Shown here: in pieces, positions 43,863 to 54,765 of the stretch
How positions within the stretch are numbered: the stretch's first letter is position 1
Layout of the letters: every line of letters begins with the position of its first letter
Assembly: GCA_951799405.1 (NCBI GenBank)
Contig: OX637353.1
Location: forward strand, 1,922,001 to 1,986,000
Length of the DNA stretch: 64,000 nucleotides
Source of the DNA: Agapetus fuscipes
Lineage: Eukaryota; Arthropoda; Insecta; Trichoptera; Glossosomatidae
Direction of reading: 5' to 3'
Program-made: the position numbers and the translations under genes
Notes under the pieces: generated by a model
The model's input: only the letters and a program-made list of their open reading frames with translations
Told to the model about the DNA's origin: nothing
The model's database searches: none

Positions 43863-46392
43863 AAGAATATTTAAAAAAAAATCTACACCGTCATCAGGTA
43901 AATAGTCTCAGAACCAAAAGCGTTCATAGTTTATAATTAATACAAAAGTAAAGTATTGAAATAAATAGTAATTGTTTTCTTTTTAGTTATTTATAAAAAA
44001 AATCACATTGCTCATGAATAAACCATTAAAAACATGTTTTTTTTTTTTACCGCTGAAAATCGAATGTACGACTTTATCTCTCTCCACTAGATTTACAGAC
44101 TGGTCGGAGCTTATAAGATATGAAAACCAAACTGAGACACAAAATTATACAACGAGAAAAAATCCAGACAATAAGAGACGTTGCTTTCACTAGATTTTCG
44201 GGCTTAAGACCAAATATTTAGTTAGTTGAGTCTGCATTCAATTAAACAAAATATGGATACAGACTTGACACGGTAGTTTTTTGTTGTTGTTATTATTGTA
44301 AATTTTAAAACATACAATTTTGTGTTGACAGATTTAGTTTCACTGCTGTTTTGACTGCCATAATTTACTTTGATGGGGTTTGGGAGCCGCTGATCTGAGC
44401 TCAAGTCTTAGTCTTGGTCTTGTTAACCTCCAATCACAAGTCAATTAATTTTCATTTTAGCAATACCTACTTGTATGTCGGGCCTCGGAATAATCGACTT
44501 GCTGTGTAAATAAAGCGGTTACTTATTATATATTGTACTAGCACTGTATCATAATCACCTTATACTTGGATAGCACTAACTAAATCATAGTACTTGCAGA
44601 GTAGGTACTATTAGCAAACACATATTTTCATTTTAGCTCCATCGCGTATTTTATAATAATATGTACCTATGTGATGTAGTTTTTCACAAGAAGCGTCATA
44701 CCCTACTTTTTGAAAGTAAAAAAATATCGTTGATTTGTTTTACATTGTCACATTTATTTGAATTAATAAAGCAGGTATTTACTTTCGACTTGCTGACGTC
44801 ATTTTAGTCAGTGTATTATTGAAAATTACGTGAGAAAGTTGAAAGTACAATAAATTCTCAATTTCTGGAAATAATAATGTGCTTTAAGAAATGTATAACT
44901 TCTCATAAATAAATGTTGTTTACCATAAAAAATGCGTTTCTTAAAAAAAACAATTTGTATGCAATTATCCAAGTTTAATCTCTCTCATTATAATATTTGT
45001 ACCATAAACTTCAAACATTCAATTCACAGGTCGAAAATAATTTATCCTAAAATTTGCGAAGCAATACACGTTTCATCAATATCAGCTGTATTTTACTGAG
45101 AGCTATGTTGTGAGAAATTATTTATTTCGGGTATGAGCCGCATTTGCAAATAACACGCTCATTAATGATCGACCTCAACAAAGAGGAAATGTAGGATTAT
45201 TGTAACTTATAGTAATATTATGTACAAACAATTTAATATGACAGGAATCCATCCAATGAAAACAGATTTGTTCATAGAAAGTACCCCGTAACCAAATAAA
45301 ACATATTTTGAATTCGTAATTATTGACACCATTTGTAATGTAGTAACGTAAATAGATGAACGAAACATCAACATTAAAAAACAGAGTTTAAAATGCATTA
45401 CTATTATTAAAATTAAAGTCGCACGACGGTAAAAAAAATCGTAGAGCATTGAAGTAAGAAATATTGCAAAGGAACTTGTTTTTAACTCTTCTACTAATAA
45501 TAGTACCAAATCAGTACTTTTAACATGTATGAAAATAAATGTTAAGGATCTTCACATGTCAGGGAGGACAATGGCTATGCTAAATGAGATGTCCTCTCCG
45601 GTTGATATCTTCCACCTGAGTGAGAACCAACATAAACAGAGGCTTGCGTTTCTGTTAATCTGATTCAGTTATTTATTTTTGTCTTATTTTATTGATGTGT
45701 TTTTTAATTGCTATACGTATTAGGCTTCGCCTGTAAAGTGTAATATATTTAATGGTTATAATGTACAGTTCTGTAAATGCATCTAGGTTTTTTTTTTATA
45801 TTTATTAACAGTATTGTTTTAACAGTATCTACTAAGTAAGTGGAAGTTTAGTCCGCGAGTGACTCTGAATATTCCTGGTGGTCTCGCTGAAATAAATAAG
45901 TTTCACAGCATTATTTTTTTATCACTTCATGGTATCCAATAGAGCGCCACACGGCAGAGCTCGTCTTTGTATAAAAAATCTCATCACCTCCGCTACAGCG
46001 AAATTGCATCACTAAAAAAACAAAGGAGAAGCAAAATTCAATACGCGCGAAATCCCCGCTGTGAAATCTTTTTCACATGATCACCTGGGCGGTGCGGGCT
46101 CTCCTATATGGGCATTGCATCCGATACTGAGAGTGGAGAGTGATAGCACTACACAGTACACAGTACACACACGCCGGCACACACACACAAGGCCTTCTGC
46201 GTCCCTGGGTGGCGGACCAGTGTTCTCAGTAATTCATTTGTTTCGTGAGACCTCAATACCCTCATGTAGCTTGCAGCACGTTTGGATGTTTCCAGGTTGA
46301 TGATTGAATGTCGGTTGGGATTACATTTTTTAAAATTATTATTTGTAATCATTATTGAGGTCATTCGTCAGGATTTATTTTGTGGATTTTCA
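43863..46392. other. long AT-rich stretch, no gene supported
   Basis: Two patches are less AT-rich: 45545-45660, and 46060-46280 with a CA-rich run at 46155-46190. The latter has an open plus-strand frame (46061-46300) without recognisable content. No splice-site pair or domain was found. Confidence 0.4.
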
Positions 46393-46640
46393 TTACTCCT
46401 TGACTCAAAGGTTGGTATGAAGCTGACCATTCATACTAAAAAAATGTTTCATTTTGTCTATGTTACCCCTGTTTTAGGGAAGGTCAGCAAGAGTTGCAGG
46501 GCTTATGTTCATTTGTGGTTCGAGTTTTAATTTGTAAGTGCACATGCAGCATTTGTCAACGCGGACTTGCAAGTGTCGTTTGTGGGCATGTATTTTAAAT
46601 GTTAAAATATCTCTTCAACATAGAATATAGATTATAGACT
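46393..46640 (+). repeat. repeat D copy
   Basis: From CCTTGACTCAAAGG through CCCCTGTTTTAGGG, GAGTTGCAGGGC and a CATGCAGC block to TATAGATTATAGA. Moderately diverged. Confidence 0.85.
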
Positions 46641-46899
46641 TACATATTATAGTGGTATAGTATATTAGAGCAATTGATGTTTCTCGATTATCAAAGCACC
46701 GCGATAAAATCAGATGTTAAAGTCGAATGTGAATTATACCTGTTACGGCAAAGGTTAGTGGACTGTACTCGGTATGAGATGCATGAGAAGAAAGTATACA
46801 ATATGAGAAAAAAGTTTACAATTGCGGCCCACAACTGTAGAAACTTGTTCCTCTATACGATGGTCGGATGATCTATAAAATACAGTTGGGGTGATAAAT

Positions 46900-46990
46900 A
46901 ATCTATGTTCTAAGTTGCAAAGATGTATTTACATGTCAGATTTATATCAAATGTATGTTCAAAAGCAGGTACGTGTAAGCTCGCGCGTGT
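46900..46990 (-). repeat. repeat D, 3' fragment
   Basis: Reverse orientation: CTAAGTTGCAAAGATG, then AAATGTATG and CAAAAGCAGGTACGTGTAAGC; the 5' two thirds are missing. A still more degraded scrap (GGCGGCAAGAGTTATAC) lies at about 47440-47525. Confidence 0.65.
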
Positions 46991-47716
46991 AATTATAAAA
47001 TAAAAATCACAACCAGAGAAGCAAAATGAGATAAAGCAATAAAAATCAGGCTGTAGGAGGATAAGGGAAGTCAATGCCTAACATTGCATTGAAAAATACC
47101 AACATAAGTATGAAATTTATCAAAAACTCAACTAAGCAATAGGTAGGTAAGCATACAATTTAAATGGTAAAAATGTGATTTTTATATTTATGTCAATCAC
47201 GGCCGACCAGGATTAAAACCTTCCGAGAATTTTAATCGTTTAATCCAACATTAAATCAAAATGATTTGGGACATAATCCAAACTTGAAAATACTCGTATA
47301 TGAGCATTGAAAACAGTCAATGCGATGTTAAATGTTGATTCAAAAGCTAAAAAAAATATACCGCCTGTTTCAATTCCCAATATCCTACCTACGCATTTCT
47401 GTAAATTACTTACGAAATTTCGAATTATTCATATTTTAGGAGAAGGCGGCAAGAGTTATACAACTTGCGTTTATTTTTGCTTCGGGATTTTTGTAAGCCA
47501 CGTGTAAGCTCTCAAATATTCAAGTTCTTCTCTTAATTACAGACCGCTAGGATTAAACCACTCATATGATCTGAATCATAATTTCAGAAGACTCTTGAAG
47601 GTAATTCATAGAGAAACAGCGATCAGTAAATAAATCATTTATTACAATTTTTAAATTAAAATCTAATATTATAATTTTTAAGACTGATTCAAAGGTAGGA
47701 TTACCCCTAATCCTAT

Positions 47717-47755
47717 CTGATGATGACCTATAAGGTCGAAAACGTTCGTAGTTTT
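47717..47755 (+). other. hammerhead-like hairpin
   Basis: CTGATGATGACC, loop TATA, AGGTCGAAAACGTTCG. The first seven bases are an exact CTGATGA core, but an extra T precedes the GACC/GGTC stem. Same plan as at 6.02, 22.39, 41.18, 42.20 and 51.88 kb. Confidence 0.45.
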
Positions 47756-47804
47756 TTTTTTAATTTTAAACTTTTTAAATCTATATCTATAAAGAAGGAT
47801 GTGT

Positions 47805-47846
47805 GTATGTATGTATGTATGTATGTATGTATGTATGTATGTATGT
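47805..47846. repeat. (GTAT)n microsatellite, short
   Basis: About ten perfect tetranucleotide units at the left of duplication unit 1. Confidence 0.95.
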
Positions 47847-48039
47847 CCCCTATAGACTCATAAACCGCTCATCCGATTTTGACGAAATTTTCAGGAAACA
47901 TGTAACATATTCTTAGAACGAATCCTGTGAAGTTTGATGGTGATCAAATAATCAGTGGTTCTCAATTCTCGATATTTCAGCAAGGAGGTCGGTAAATTTT
48001 GAAACCACCCAATAGAAGAAGACCATTATATTCAACTAC

Positions 48040-48188
48040 AATACATAATCTTAGTTGCAAATATACATTTACATTAAAGATTCATATAAAATGCATGCTC
48101 ACAAGTAGACACATGTAAGTTTACGCTTACAAATGCTGCATGTGTACCCACACATAATTTAAAATCCAAATCTAAAATGAACAACCCA
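48040..48188 (-). repeat. repeat D, partial (unit 1)
   Basis: Contains CTTAGTTGCAAATATAC, GCATGCTCACAAGTAGAC and TGCTGCATGTGTACC. It ends where SINE-2 starts, in the TTACTTTACGCC junction shared by both units. Confidence 0.8.
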
Positions 48189-48376
48189 GTAACTTTTACT
48201 TTACGCCAACTTGAAATGGATGTTATTCAGCTCCTGAGTGGCTTGACACTCATTTCTTATGAAGGCTGAGTAAGCCTTGCCGGTATTTTATTTTGAGTTT
48301 AAAATAAACACTGAAACGGGAAATAATTTCTGACAATTTCAGTGGGATTCTAACTCAAGATCTCGGCATGGAATGC
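48189..48376 (-). repeat. SINE-2, partial (unit 1)
   Basis: Minus strand: B-box side GAGTTAGAATCCCACTG, ATTATTTCCCG, AAGGCTTACTCAGCC and the TTCAAGTTGGCG end. The 3' third with the CCCCTTCGGGG hairpin is missing. Confidence 0.8.
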
Positions 48377-48411
48377 AATCTATCTATCTATATCTATAAA
48401 GAAGGATGTGT

Positions 48412-48617
48412 GTATGTATGTATGTATGTATGTATGTATGTATGTATGTATGTATGTATGTATGTATGTATGTATGTATGTATGTATGTATGTATGTATG
48501 TATGTATGTATGTATGTATGTATGTATGTATGTATGTATGTATGTATGTATGTATGTATGTATGTATGTATGTATGTATGTATGTATGTATGTATGTATG
48601 TATGTATGTATGTATGT
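48412..48617. repeat. (GTAT)n microsatellite, about 51 units
   Basis: 206 bases of uninterrupted GTAT. All three plus-strand frames are open through it (Met-Tyr-Val-Cys cycles), which is an artefact of the repeat. Confidence 0.97.
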
Positions 48618-48819
48618 TCCCTATAGACTCATAAACCGCTCATCCGATTTTGACGAAATTTTCAGGAAACATGTAACATATTTTTAGAATGAATCCTGTA
48701 AAGTTTGATGGTGATCAAATAAACAATGGTTCTCAATTCTCAATATTTCAGCAACGAGGTCGGTAAATTTTGAAACCACCCAATAGAAGAAGACCATTAT
48801 ATTCAACTACAATACATAA

Positions 48820-48970
48820 TCTTAGTTGCAAATATACATTTACATTAAAGATTCATATAAAATGCATGCTCACAAGTAGACACATGTAAGTTCACGCTTA
48901 CAAATGCTGCATGTGTACCTACTCATAATTTAAAATCCAAATCTAAAATGAACAACCCAGTAACTTTTAC
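48820..48970 (-). repeat. repeat D, partial (unit 2)
   Basis: Duplicate of 48040-48188 with a few substitutions. Confidence 0.8.
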
Positions 48971-49178
48971 TTTACGCCAACTTGAAATGGATGTTATTCA
49001 GCTCCTGAGTGGCTTGACACTCATTTCTTATGAAGGCTGAGTAAGCCTTGCCGGTATTTTATTTTGGGTTAGAAATAAACACTGAAACGAGAAATAATTT
49101 CTGACAACTTCAGTGGGATTCTAACTCGAGATCTCGCCATGGAATGCAGTTACTCTACCAACTAAGCTATAGACCGGA
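48971..49178 (-). repeat. SINE-2 with tRNA-like head (unit 2)
   Basis: Minus strand starts GTCCGGTCTATAGCTTAG with TTGGTAGAG (A box), GAGTTAGAATCCC (B box), then the body to TTCAAGTTGGCG. It shows where the 5' end of the unit-1 copy was cut by the duplication. Confidence 0.85.
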
Positions 49179-49214
49179 CTTTTTACAAATATGGTGGATC
49201 GATATCGGTTTGGT

Positions 49215-49767
49215 TAGGGGTAAGCAACCTGCGGCTCACCAGCCACATGCGGCTCTTTGGGTGTGAAGTTACGGCTCTTTAGCTTCATACGCAAATATAA
49301 AAAAAACACAGAATTATACTTCTGATCGAAAAAAACTAAATCGTTCTGAATCGATTAACGATCTCTCCGCTACTTGTACTCGCTTTTCACCCCCCACCCT
49401 CCCCCCGCCCCATCGACGCTATTTATTGTTGGCAAAAAAACATTTGTGGCTCTTTACAAATCCAAATCCAAAATAAGATATGTATCATTTGAGATTCACA
49501 TCAAATGCATTCCCATAAGCAGACACGCATAATTTCGCGCTCACACATACCGCATGTGGAACTACAATATAAAAACCCAATCTTAAATGAACATAAGCCC
49601 TGCAACTCTTGCCGACCTTCCCTGAAACAGGGGCGACATTGGCAAAGTGAACCATTTTTTACAGTATGGGTGGTCAGCCTCATACCAACCTATAAGTCAA
49701 GGAAAAACTTTGAAATTTGTAAATTGTAATTTTTGGCTCTTCCGACTCAAAAGGTTGCCGACCCCTG
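49215..49767. mobile_element. hAT-like non-autonomous element interrupted by repeat D
   Basis: Left end TAGGGGTAAGCAACCTGCGG and right end, inverted, CAGGGGTCGGCAACCTTTTG. The interior has GCCACATGCGGCTCTTT and TTTGTGGCTCTTTAC blocks. Terminal inverted repeats of the CAGGGGTCGGCAAC type belong to hAT elements. Without the nested repeat D (49453-49706) it is about 300 bases. The 8-base flanks do not match, so the target duplication has decayed or the end call is off by a few bases. Confidence 0.75.
49453..49706 (-). repeat. repeat D copy nested in hAT element
   Basis: Complete reverse copy (CATACCGCATGTGG, CCCTGAAACAGGGG, ATTGGCAAAGTGAACC, ATAAGTCAAGGAA). It is less decayed than its host, so it inserted later. 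Confidence 0.9.
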
Positions 49768-50514
49768 GCCTAGACAAAAGTTCCAAATTAAAAAATGTTA
49801 TTCAAGTATTCCAAGTTGAATTTTAGAAATGTAAGAAAGCTTTTATATCCCGCACTTATAAAAAATACGATAAACGAAAGTTCGTAGGTCACAACTAGAA
49901 GACCATATTGAAATATATTATTATTATTAAAACCTTTTATTGAAACATACTTTAAATTAAAATATACATAATATAGTTGTTTTTTCAAAAAACGCATTTC
50001 TGTAAAATTATATACTCACCACAAATTTAAAGATCGTTTTTTTCTCGGCGGTTAAACGTCTTTCTTCTATGTGACAATGGTCCAAAGCAACCAAGATAAA
50101 CAAAATGTTTGCCTTTTACCTAACCCGGCCGTGCGACTTACAATTTTGTTGTCAATAGAAAATGTTCCGTGTGCACTACCTAAAACTTTCACTTATTGAA
50201 ATAATGGATAGAGCACATTTTAAATGTGGGGAAAAAATGTGAATTCACTTGGCCTGGATAAAGACAGGACAGGGAGTCAAAAATTCAACATAAATTAAAC
50301 ACTTTTATGGAGATAGTTGAAAAAACACTTAAGTGCATCATATTGTATGAAGCATTTTCCCCAACTGCATACGTTTCACAGTGCGGTTACATTGAAAAAT
50401 ATTCCTGATTGTTTGGAATACATTTATTTCTTCACTTTGCTCAAAGAGTATAGTGAATTTTATAGATTAGTTCTTTAATTGTATGATTATAAAATTTAAT
50501 TTATTGTTTATATT
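49768..50514. other. AT-rich stretch, no gene seen
   Basis: No repeat or open frame of note was recognised. Confidence 0.5.
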
Positions 50515-50773
50515 CTTTTCTTGTATGGGTCAATATGCATCTGACCAACTATAAATAGAAAATGGTTCACTCTGCCAATGTCACCCCTGTTTCAGGGAAG
50601 GTCAGCAAAGAGTTGCAGGGTGTATGTTCATTTGAGATTTGGGTTTTTATGTTGTAGGTTCACACGCAGAATGTGCAAGTGTGAACTTATACGTGTCTGC
50701 TTGTGGGCATGCACTTAATGTGAATTCCAAATGTAACAATTATATCCATGCAACTTAGAATAGATTAGATGAG
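50515..50773 (+). repeat. repeat D copy
   Basis: TGGGTCAATATGCATCTGACC start (one substitution-rich segment), then GGTTCACTCTGCCAATG, CCCTGTTTCAGGG, CACACGCAGAATGTG, and end at GAATAGATTAGATG. Confidence 0.85.
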
Positions 50774-51039
50774 TGACGTTACATAGCCGATTTTTTTATC
50801 TTAAATATAAATGGAGCACCGCAATCGATTTTCCCTATGCTTGGCTCTGCTGCTTAACAGTTGTACCTAGACCTTTTTTTTTTAGAAAACGTGAAGATTA
50901 ACCTAGAGATAAATTGTGTGAAGCTTGATTCCGATTAGCACACTTTTTTTTTTGATCCTGTTGTTTCCTCTTTTATCTGTAGGAAAAAATTGATACCACC
51001 TGCCCAAATGGCGAAGAGAAACACGCCGGGTACTGCTAG
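50774..51039 (+). mobile_element. probable Helitron-like 3' end
   Basis: The segment ends CTAG at 51036-51039, followed by T. Eight bases upstream is a short hairpin, GGCG (51010-51013) with CGCC (51024-51027). A 3' hairpin about ten bases before CTRR and insertion before T are the Helitron terminal signals. 'GGCGAAG...CGCCGGGTACTGCTAGT' is a common Helitron terminus in arthropod genomes, from memory. The 5' TC end was not located. Confidence 0.5.
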
Positions 51040-51732
51040 TAACTTATATAAGTGAAAATAAACAGGGGTTGATTTGGATTAATCCTAAAAATTATAATAT
51101 CAAACGATATGAATTTTCTTAGTGTTAATACACAAACAATACAAAATATATTTAAATTAAAATATGAAATACTCTTGCCTGTATGGAATGCTCACCCCAG
51201 TTCTAGAGTAATTAATGTAGGCGTATTGTATAATACGTGAGCTTATGGTTAGCGAGGTAATCCAGTGTAAATCTGACGTCTTGCAGATTTCAGGAATTTC
51301 AGTTAGCTTGCGAAATTAATTAAAAACCTACTACGTGTGAACCCTCTTCTTTCTGAGAAAACATGATTAAAGTATAGAGAGTAGCTTCATTGTCTCACAG
51401 CCCACCTTCATATTCACTCGTAAACGGTCGCCAACATAATGTAAAAGCGCTTCTCGGAACATGCATTGTAATGTTTTTTTCTGTATTTATTCTCTTGATA
51501 TATGTAATATAAGCGTAAAATGCACTGTTGAGCTACAGGAAGGTAATTCAGAAAGCTAGGCACTGTTTGAGAAAACTTGGAATGAGATCACGTGTGTTAT
51601 TTATTCATTTTCTTATCTAAGCATGCATTTGAGTCTGGTCGTAGGGTAGGTATATATTCGGACAAAATAGTGATATAAAGTATCGGCAGACCCAAATAAG
51701 ACGACTTCGCGAATTGAAAATTGTAGTTTTAT
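51040..51732. other. AT-rich stretch, no gene seen
   Basis: No repeat or credible frame recognised. Confidence 0.5.
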
Positions 51733-51978
51733 TGATTGTAGAGGCATTAACTTTGTAATCGTTCATCATTGAGGATAAAAGAAAAACAGCTTTGTTTTCG
51801 ATTACATGAGTATATATATTTTTATACCACAACCGGTTCCGCAAACATCCGTTTGCATCGTCAGATGGTTAAATTAATACCACCTGACGATGCAAACGGA
51901 TGTTTGCGAAACAGGTTGTGGTATAAAAATATATTATATACTCATGTAATCGAAAACAAAGCTGTTTTTCTTTTATCC
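51733..51978. repeat. large palindrome of two Penelope-type terminal repeats
   Basis: Arms about 51772-51870 and 51877-51978 are near-exact inverted copies, about 100 bases each, around a TAAATTAATA centre. Each arm contains the CTGACGATGC, GCAAAC/GTTTGC stem and GAAAC unit (51884-51911 plus; 51837-51864 minus), then TTGTGGTATAAAAATA and TCGAAAACAAAGC. The left arm continues outward (51733-51771) into sequence matching 6110-6155. Same family as 6.02 kb, and both loci are inverted at the same CACCTGACGATG boundary. Confidence 0.85.
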
Positions 51979-52009
51979 TTGAAAATTTCAGATCTAAGGG
52001 AAGGATCAT

Positions 52010-52480
52010 AAAGATTGAGGTGGACTAAACATACTTAAAAGATGCCAGGCGCACGGACTCGCAAAAAAAATAAGGACTGGCCACCCGGAAGTAAAATGAA
52101 GAGTGAGAAGCCCAGACTGAGATTCAGAATGGAAATTGAGAGGAATTCAGCTCAGCTTTTGCAGATTATGAATTAGAGTACTGCATCGGAAGACAGGAGG
52201 AATTAAAACGGAAGTTGGAGAAGGCCAAATCTTGAGGGCTGTAGCGACATTTAAAAAGAAGAAAATTTTGAAAAGGAAAGCGATGGATATACAGCTCTCG
52301 CAAGATATTCAGTGGAAGATGAAGGAGAGACCAAGGCCCGCGTCGAGTATTATTACCAAGAATAATGATGATTGTGGGTGTATAGAAAGTTTGTCACCAC
52401 CATTAAGTAGACATGTGTGTGGTCTCCGCATTGTGCCCACTATCTGCTGTAATTCACTAACTAGTGTTGATTAATGGTTG
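52010..52480 (+). pseudogene. degenerate coding-like block, unidentified
   Basis: A purine-rich, GC-balanced stretch with protein-like fragments in shifting frames, e.g. FADYELEYCIGRQEELKRKL (about 52157-52215) and YTALARYSVEDEGETKARV (about 52285-52341). Charged, helix-friendly composition on one strand only suggests old coding sequence broken by indels. It lies just after the Penelope-type palindrome but nothing ties them. I do not recognise the protein, and chance cannot be ruled out. Confidence 0.3.
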
Positions 52481-53639
52481 CTCCCTGTTAGCTCTGCCTA
52501 CAGTAAACACACACGCTGTTTGCTGTAGATCCTCCGCAAGATCGCGCGCGACTTGGGGCTTACCGCCTCCCCCCCTGCAAGCAAAGGCATGTAAGCATTT
52601 TTGCATATTCTGGTTAGTGTGTTTTCTCAAGTTAGGGCTGTCTTCGATGTATAAATTGGGATTCCAATATTTTCCAAAAACATAAATCCCTCAATACACT
52701 GCTCCTGCACATTAAAGTAGCTGTCATTATAACTATTCTTAGTCCCAATGATTCAGTCCCTGCGTGTATTTTTTTTATTTAACGAAGTTTGTACGACGTA
52801 TTCAATTCTAATATTCTATTTTTTCCGTTCTTTGTACCTGATTTTTAATGTAAAAATAAGTTGAACATCACATTCCTGTTTTTATAAACGTGAATGTAAG
52901 GTGAATCTCACATACACATACAATGTTAAATTTCACTCACCAGAGTGATTTTTTTTTGTCCAGCTCTACGCCAACTAACTTATTGCTGCATTCCTGCTCC
53001 CTAGGGCTATCAGTTTTAGCGAAACCTCATAGGTACTATATAGAATTTGAGTTGACTGATATCAAAATGGGATTCATGGCTGATAACCTTTGTGGATATA
53101 CAGCCCTAACGTTCTACGAATGATTTATCGACCGGACTTGGTGATGATATTTTTTTTATTAGTGAGCAATCGGAATCAAAATAAAATCCCCGATGTCTGG
53201 TATTGGTAAAAACGGTTTCTCTCCCCGCCCTCCAGGAGGGAGATAAGCGGCTCAGATAGTCGTTACGTTGGAGACGCCAGCACCACTCCTCCTCTCCTCC
53301 TCTTCTCCACTCCTCCTCTCCTCCACTCTTCCTGCTTCCAGCACTTTTATTGCAAATCGAATGAAGCATCAAGTGTACCCGGAGGTACAGCAGGCAAATT
53401 TATACGCCAAGCTCAACACACGTGATTCAGCAGGGATGTATTGTGTACTTTAAATGCTGCTAAATGGGAATATTGCAAAGTTTATGGTGATGAAAAATCG
53501 TGTCGGGAAATAAATTGTTGCCGTTTCTATATGTTAATGAAGTGGTTTTCAAGAACCATCTTAGTTGGTGATCCTTGAGTGTGTGATAAACCTAACATTG
53601 GAAGAAGTTTGAAGAGGATGTAAGGATAAAAAATGTTTT
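52481..53639. other. no gene supported; pyrimidine tract at 53281-53340
   Basis: A GC-rich patch at 52490-52590 and a CTC/CCT tract at 53281-53340 stand out. Frames across the tract on both strands (53106-53453) reflect its simple composition. Confidence 0.45.
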
Positions 53640-53790
53640 TAGGGTTTTTCTATGAATCACATTTTAAGAGCCCTTTGCTTTAGTTGCTGAAGGTAGCGCC
53701 AAATTTCAAACAAGACCCAATTGCTTTCAGACTGGGTTTGACTTTTGGTGAGCAGTCTTTTGTGAAGGCATTATATGACTTTTTCAAAAC
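53640..53790 (-). repeat. SINE-1 type B, old copy
   Basis: Minus strand: AGTCCAAACCC-like body, TTGGGTCTTG, GGCGCTACC, CAGCAAC, then AAGGGCTCTTAAAATGTGAT. The junction from body to GGGCTCTT...TGTGAT tail is at the same place as in the 12.9-kb copy, though this copy is much more diverged. Confidence 0.65.
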
Positions 53791-53945
53791 AGAACTCACC
53801 AAATAAATCATCTTAATGCTTATAATGTACAACCTAATCCTGCAACTTTTGTTAAATTTCCCTGAAACAGGTACATAAGTGTTTAAAAAAAATACAACGT
53901 AGGTGATCAGCCTCACATCAACCAAAAGATCAAGGAACTTATAAC
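53791..53945 (-). repeat. repeat D, degraded fragment
   Basis: Reverse orientation: AATCCTGCAACTTTTG, TTCCCTGAAACAGG, GATCAGCCTCACATC and AAGATCAAGGAAC remain. Central parts have been lost. Confidence 0.6.
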
Positions 53946-54765
53946 CATAGTAGCGTAAAAATAGCGCACTAAATTGATTGAATTGCGTCTTACGAAAAGA
54001 GTGCTGTGGGCGTTGGAAAACCTTCACCATAAATGCTAAAAAAAAATATAAAAAAATGTTTGGGATAAGTGTGCGTATATTCAAGGTAGCGTAGAAGTTG
54101 CCAGGCGGAAGATATGACGTAAGAACACCCCGTCTTCCTTTTTATTCATCCCTTCGATCAAAAGTATTTTATAACTCCATTCAAAAATACAATACACTGA
54201 ATTTATGACACAAGCGAAATAGGCATACACCATACATTTAGAGACAACTAAAATAGGGCATATCTACATATAGATACAACTTCAGATAACATACAGAATG
54301 CGTTTTATACAAAATGAATTCACTTTAAAACTCTGATATAAAATCTAAATTACAGGCTTGCTTAAAAAATGTCAAAAGATTAATTACAATTTACCAGTTT
54401 ATTTCTAGCTGATTGATTGTCACTCGTTAGTTTTTAAAGGCAACTCAACTGGTGAATTGTGGAAGTCTATCGGTGCTATGGCCAAGAGAATCAACACTGT
54501 AATCTCGACTCGCGCATTTGAAATAAAGCAATGCTCTGGGACTCTTGAAATATCTTTAACCTAATATGTTCAACAATTTTCATATTAATTGAAAAAAATT
54601 CAAAAACATGTTGACGAATTAATTAATCTTCAAAAATTATTTTAAAACCAGTTTATTTAAATTAATATCAAACAAAAAAATATTTTCAACAAACGAAAAC
54701 AAAAAAATCCCCTAACCTTCGATCAATATAAACGCAACGCAACTAAAAAAAAAAAAAAACGCAAC
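53946..54765. other. AT-rich stretch, no gene seen
   Basis: At 54475-54540 a GCTATGGCC and GCGCATTTGAAAT pattern faintly resembles the SINE-4 head. Nothing else recognised. Confidence 0.4.

Larger units (their letters stand above)
47783..49178. repeat. tandem duplication of a composite repeat unit
   Basis: Unit 1 (about 47783-48380) and unit 2 (about 48387-49178) are collinear and nearly identical. Each holds CTATATCTATAAAGAAGG, a GTAT run, a CATCCGATTTTGACG block, a partial repeat D, and a SINE-2. In unit 1 the SINE-2 stops inside the head; in unit 2 it reaches the 5' end (CCGGTCTATAGC on the minus strand). The GTAT run grew from about 10 to about 51 units between them. The CATCCGATTTTGACGAAATT string is common in arthropod Helitron-like repeats, which I infer only. 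Confidence 0.85.

Noticed and set aside
46061..46364. Overlapping open frames on both strands around the CA-rich run at 46155
   Set aside because: Simple-sequence composition and equal openness on both strands; no domain.
48368..48687. Three overlapping plus-strand open frames of 72-93 codons with Met-Tyr-Val-Cys cycles
   Set aside because: They are the (GTAT)n microsatellite, open in every frame by composition alone.
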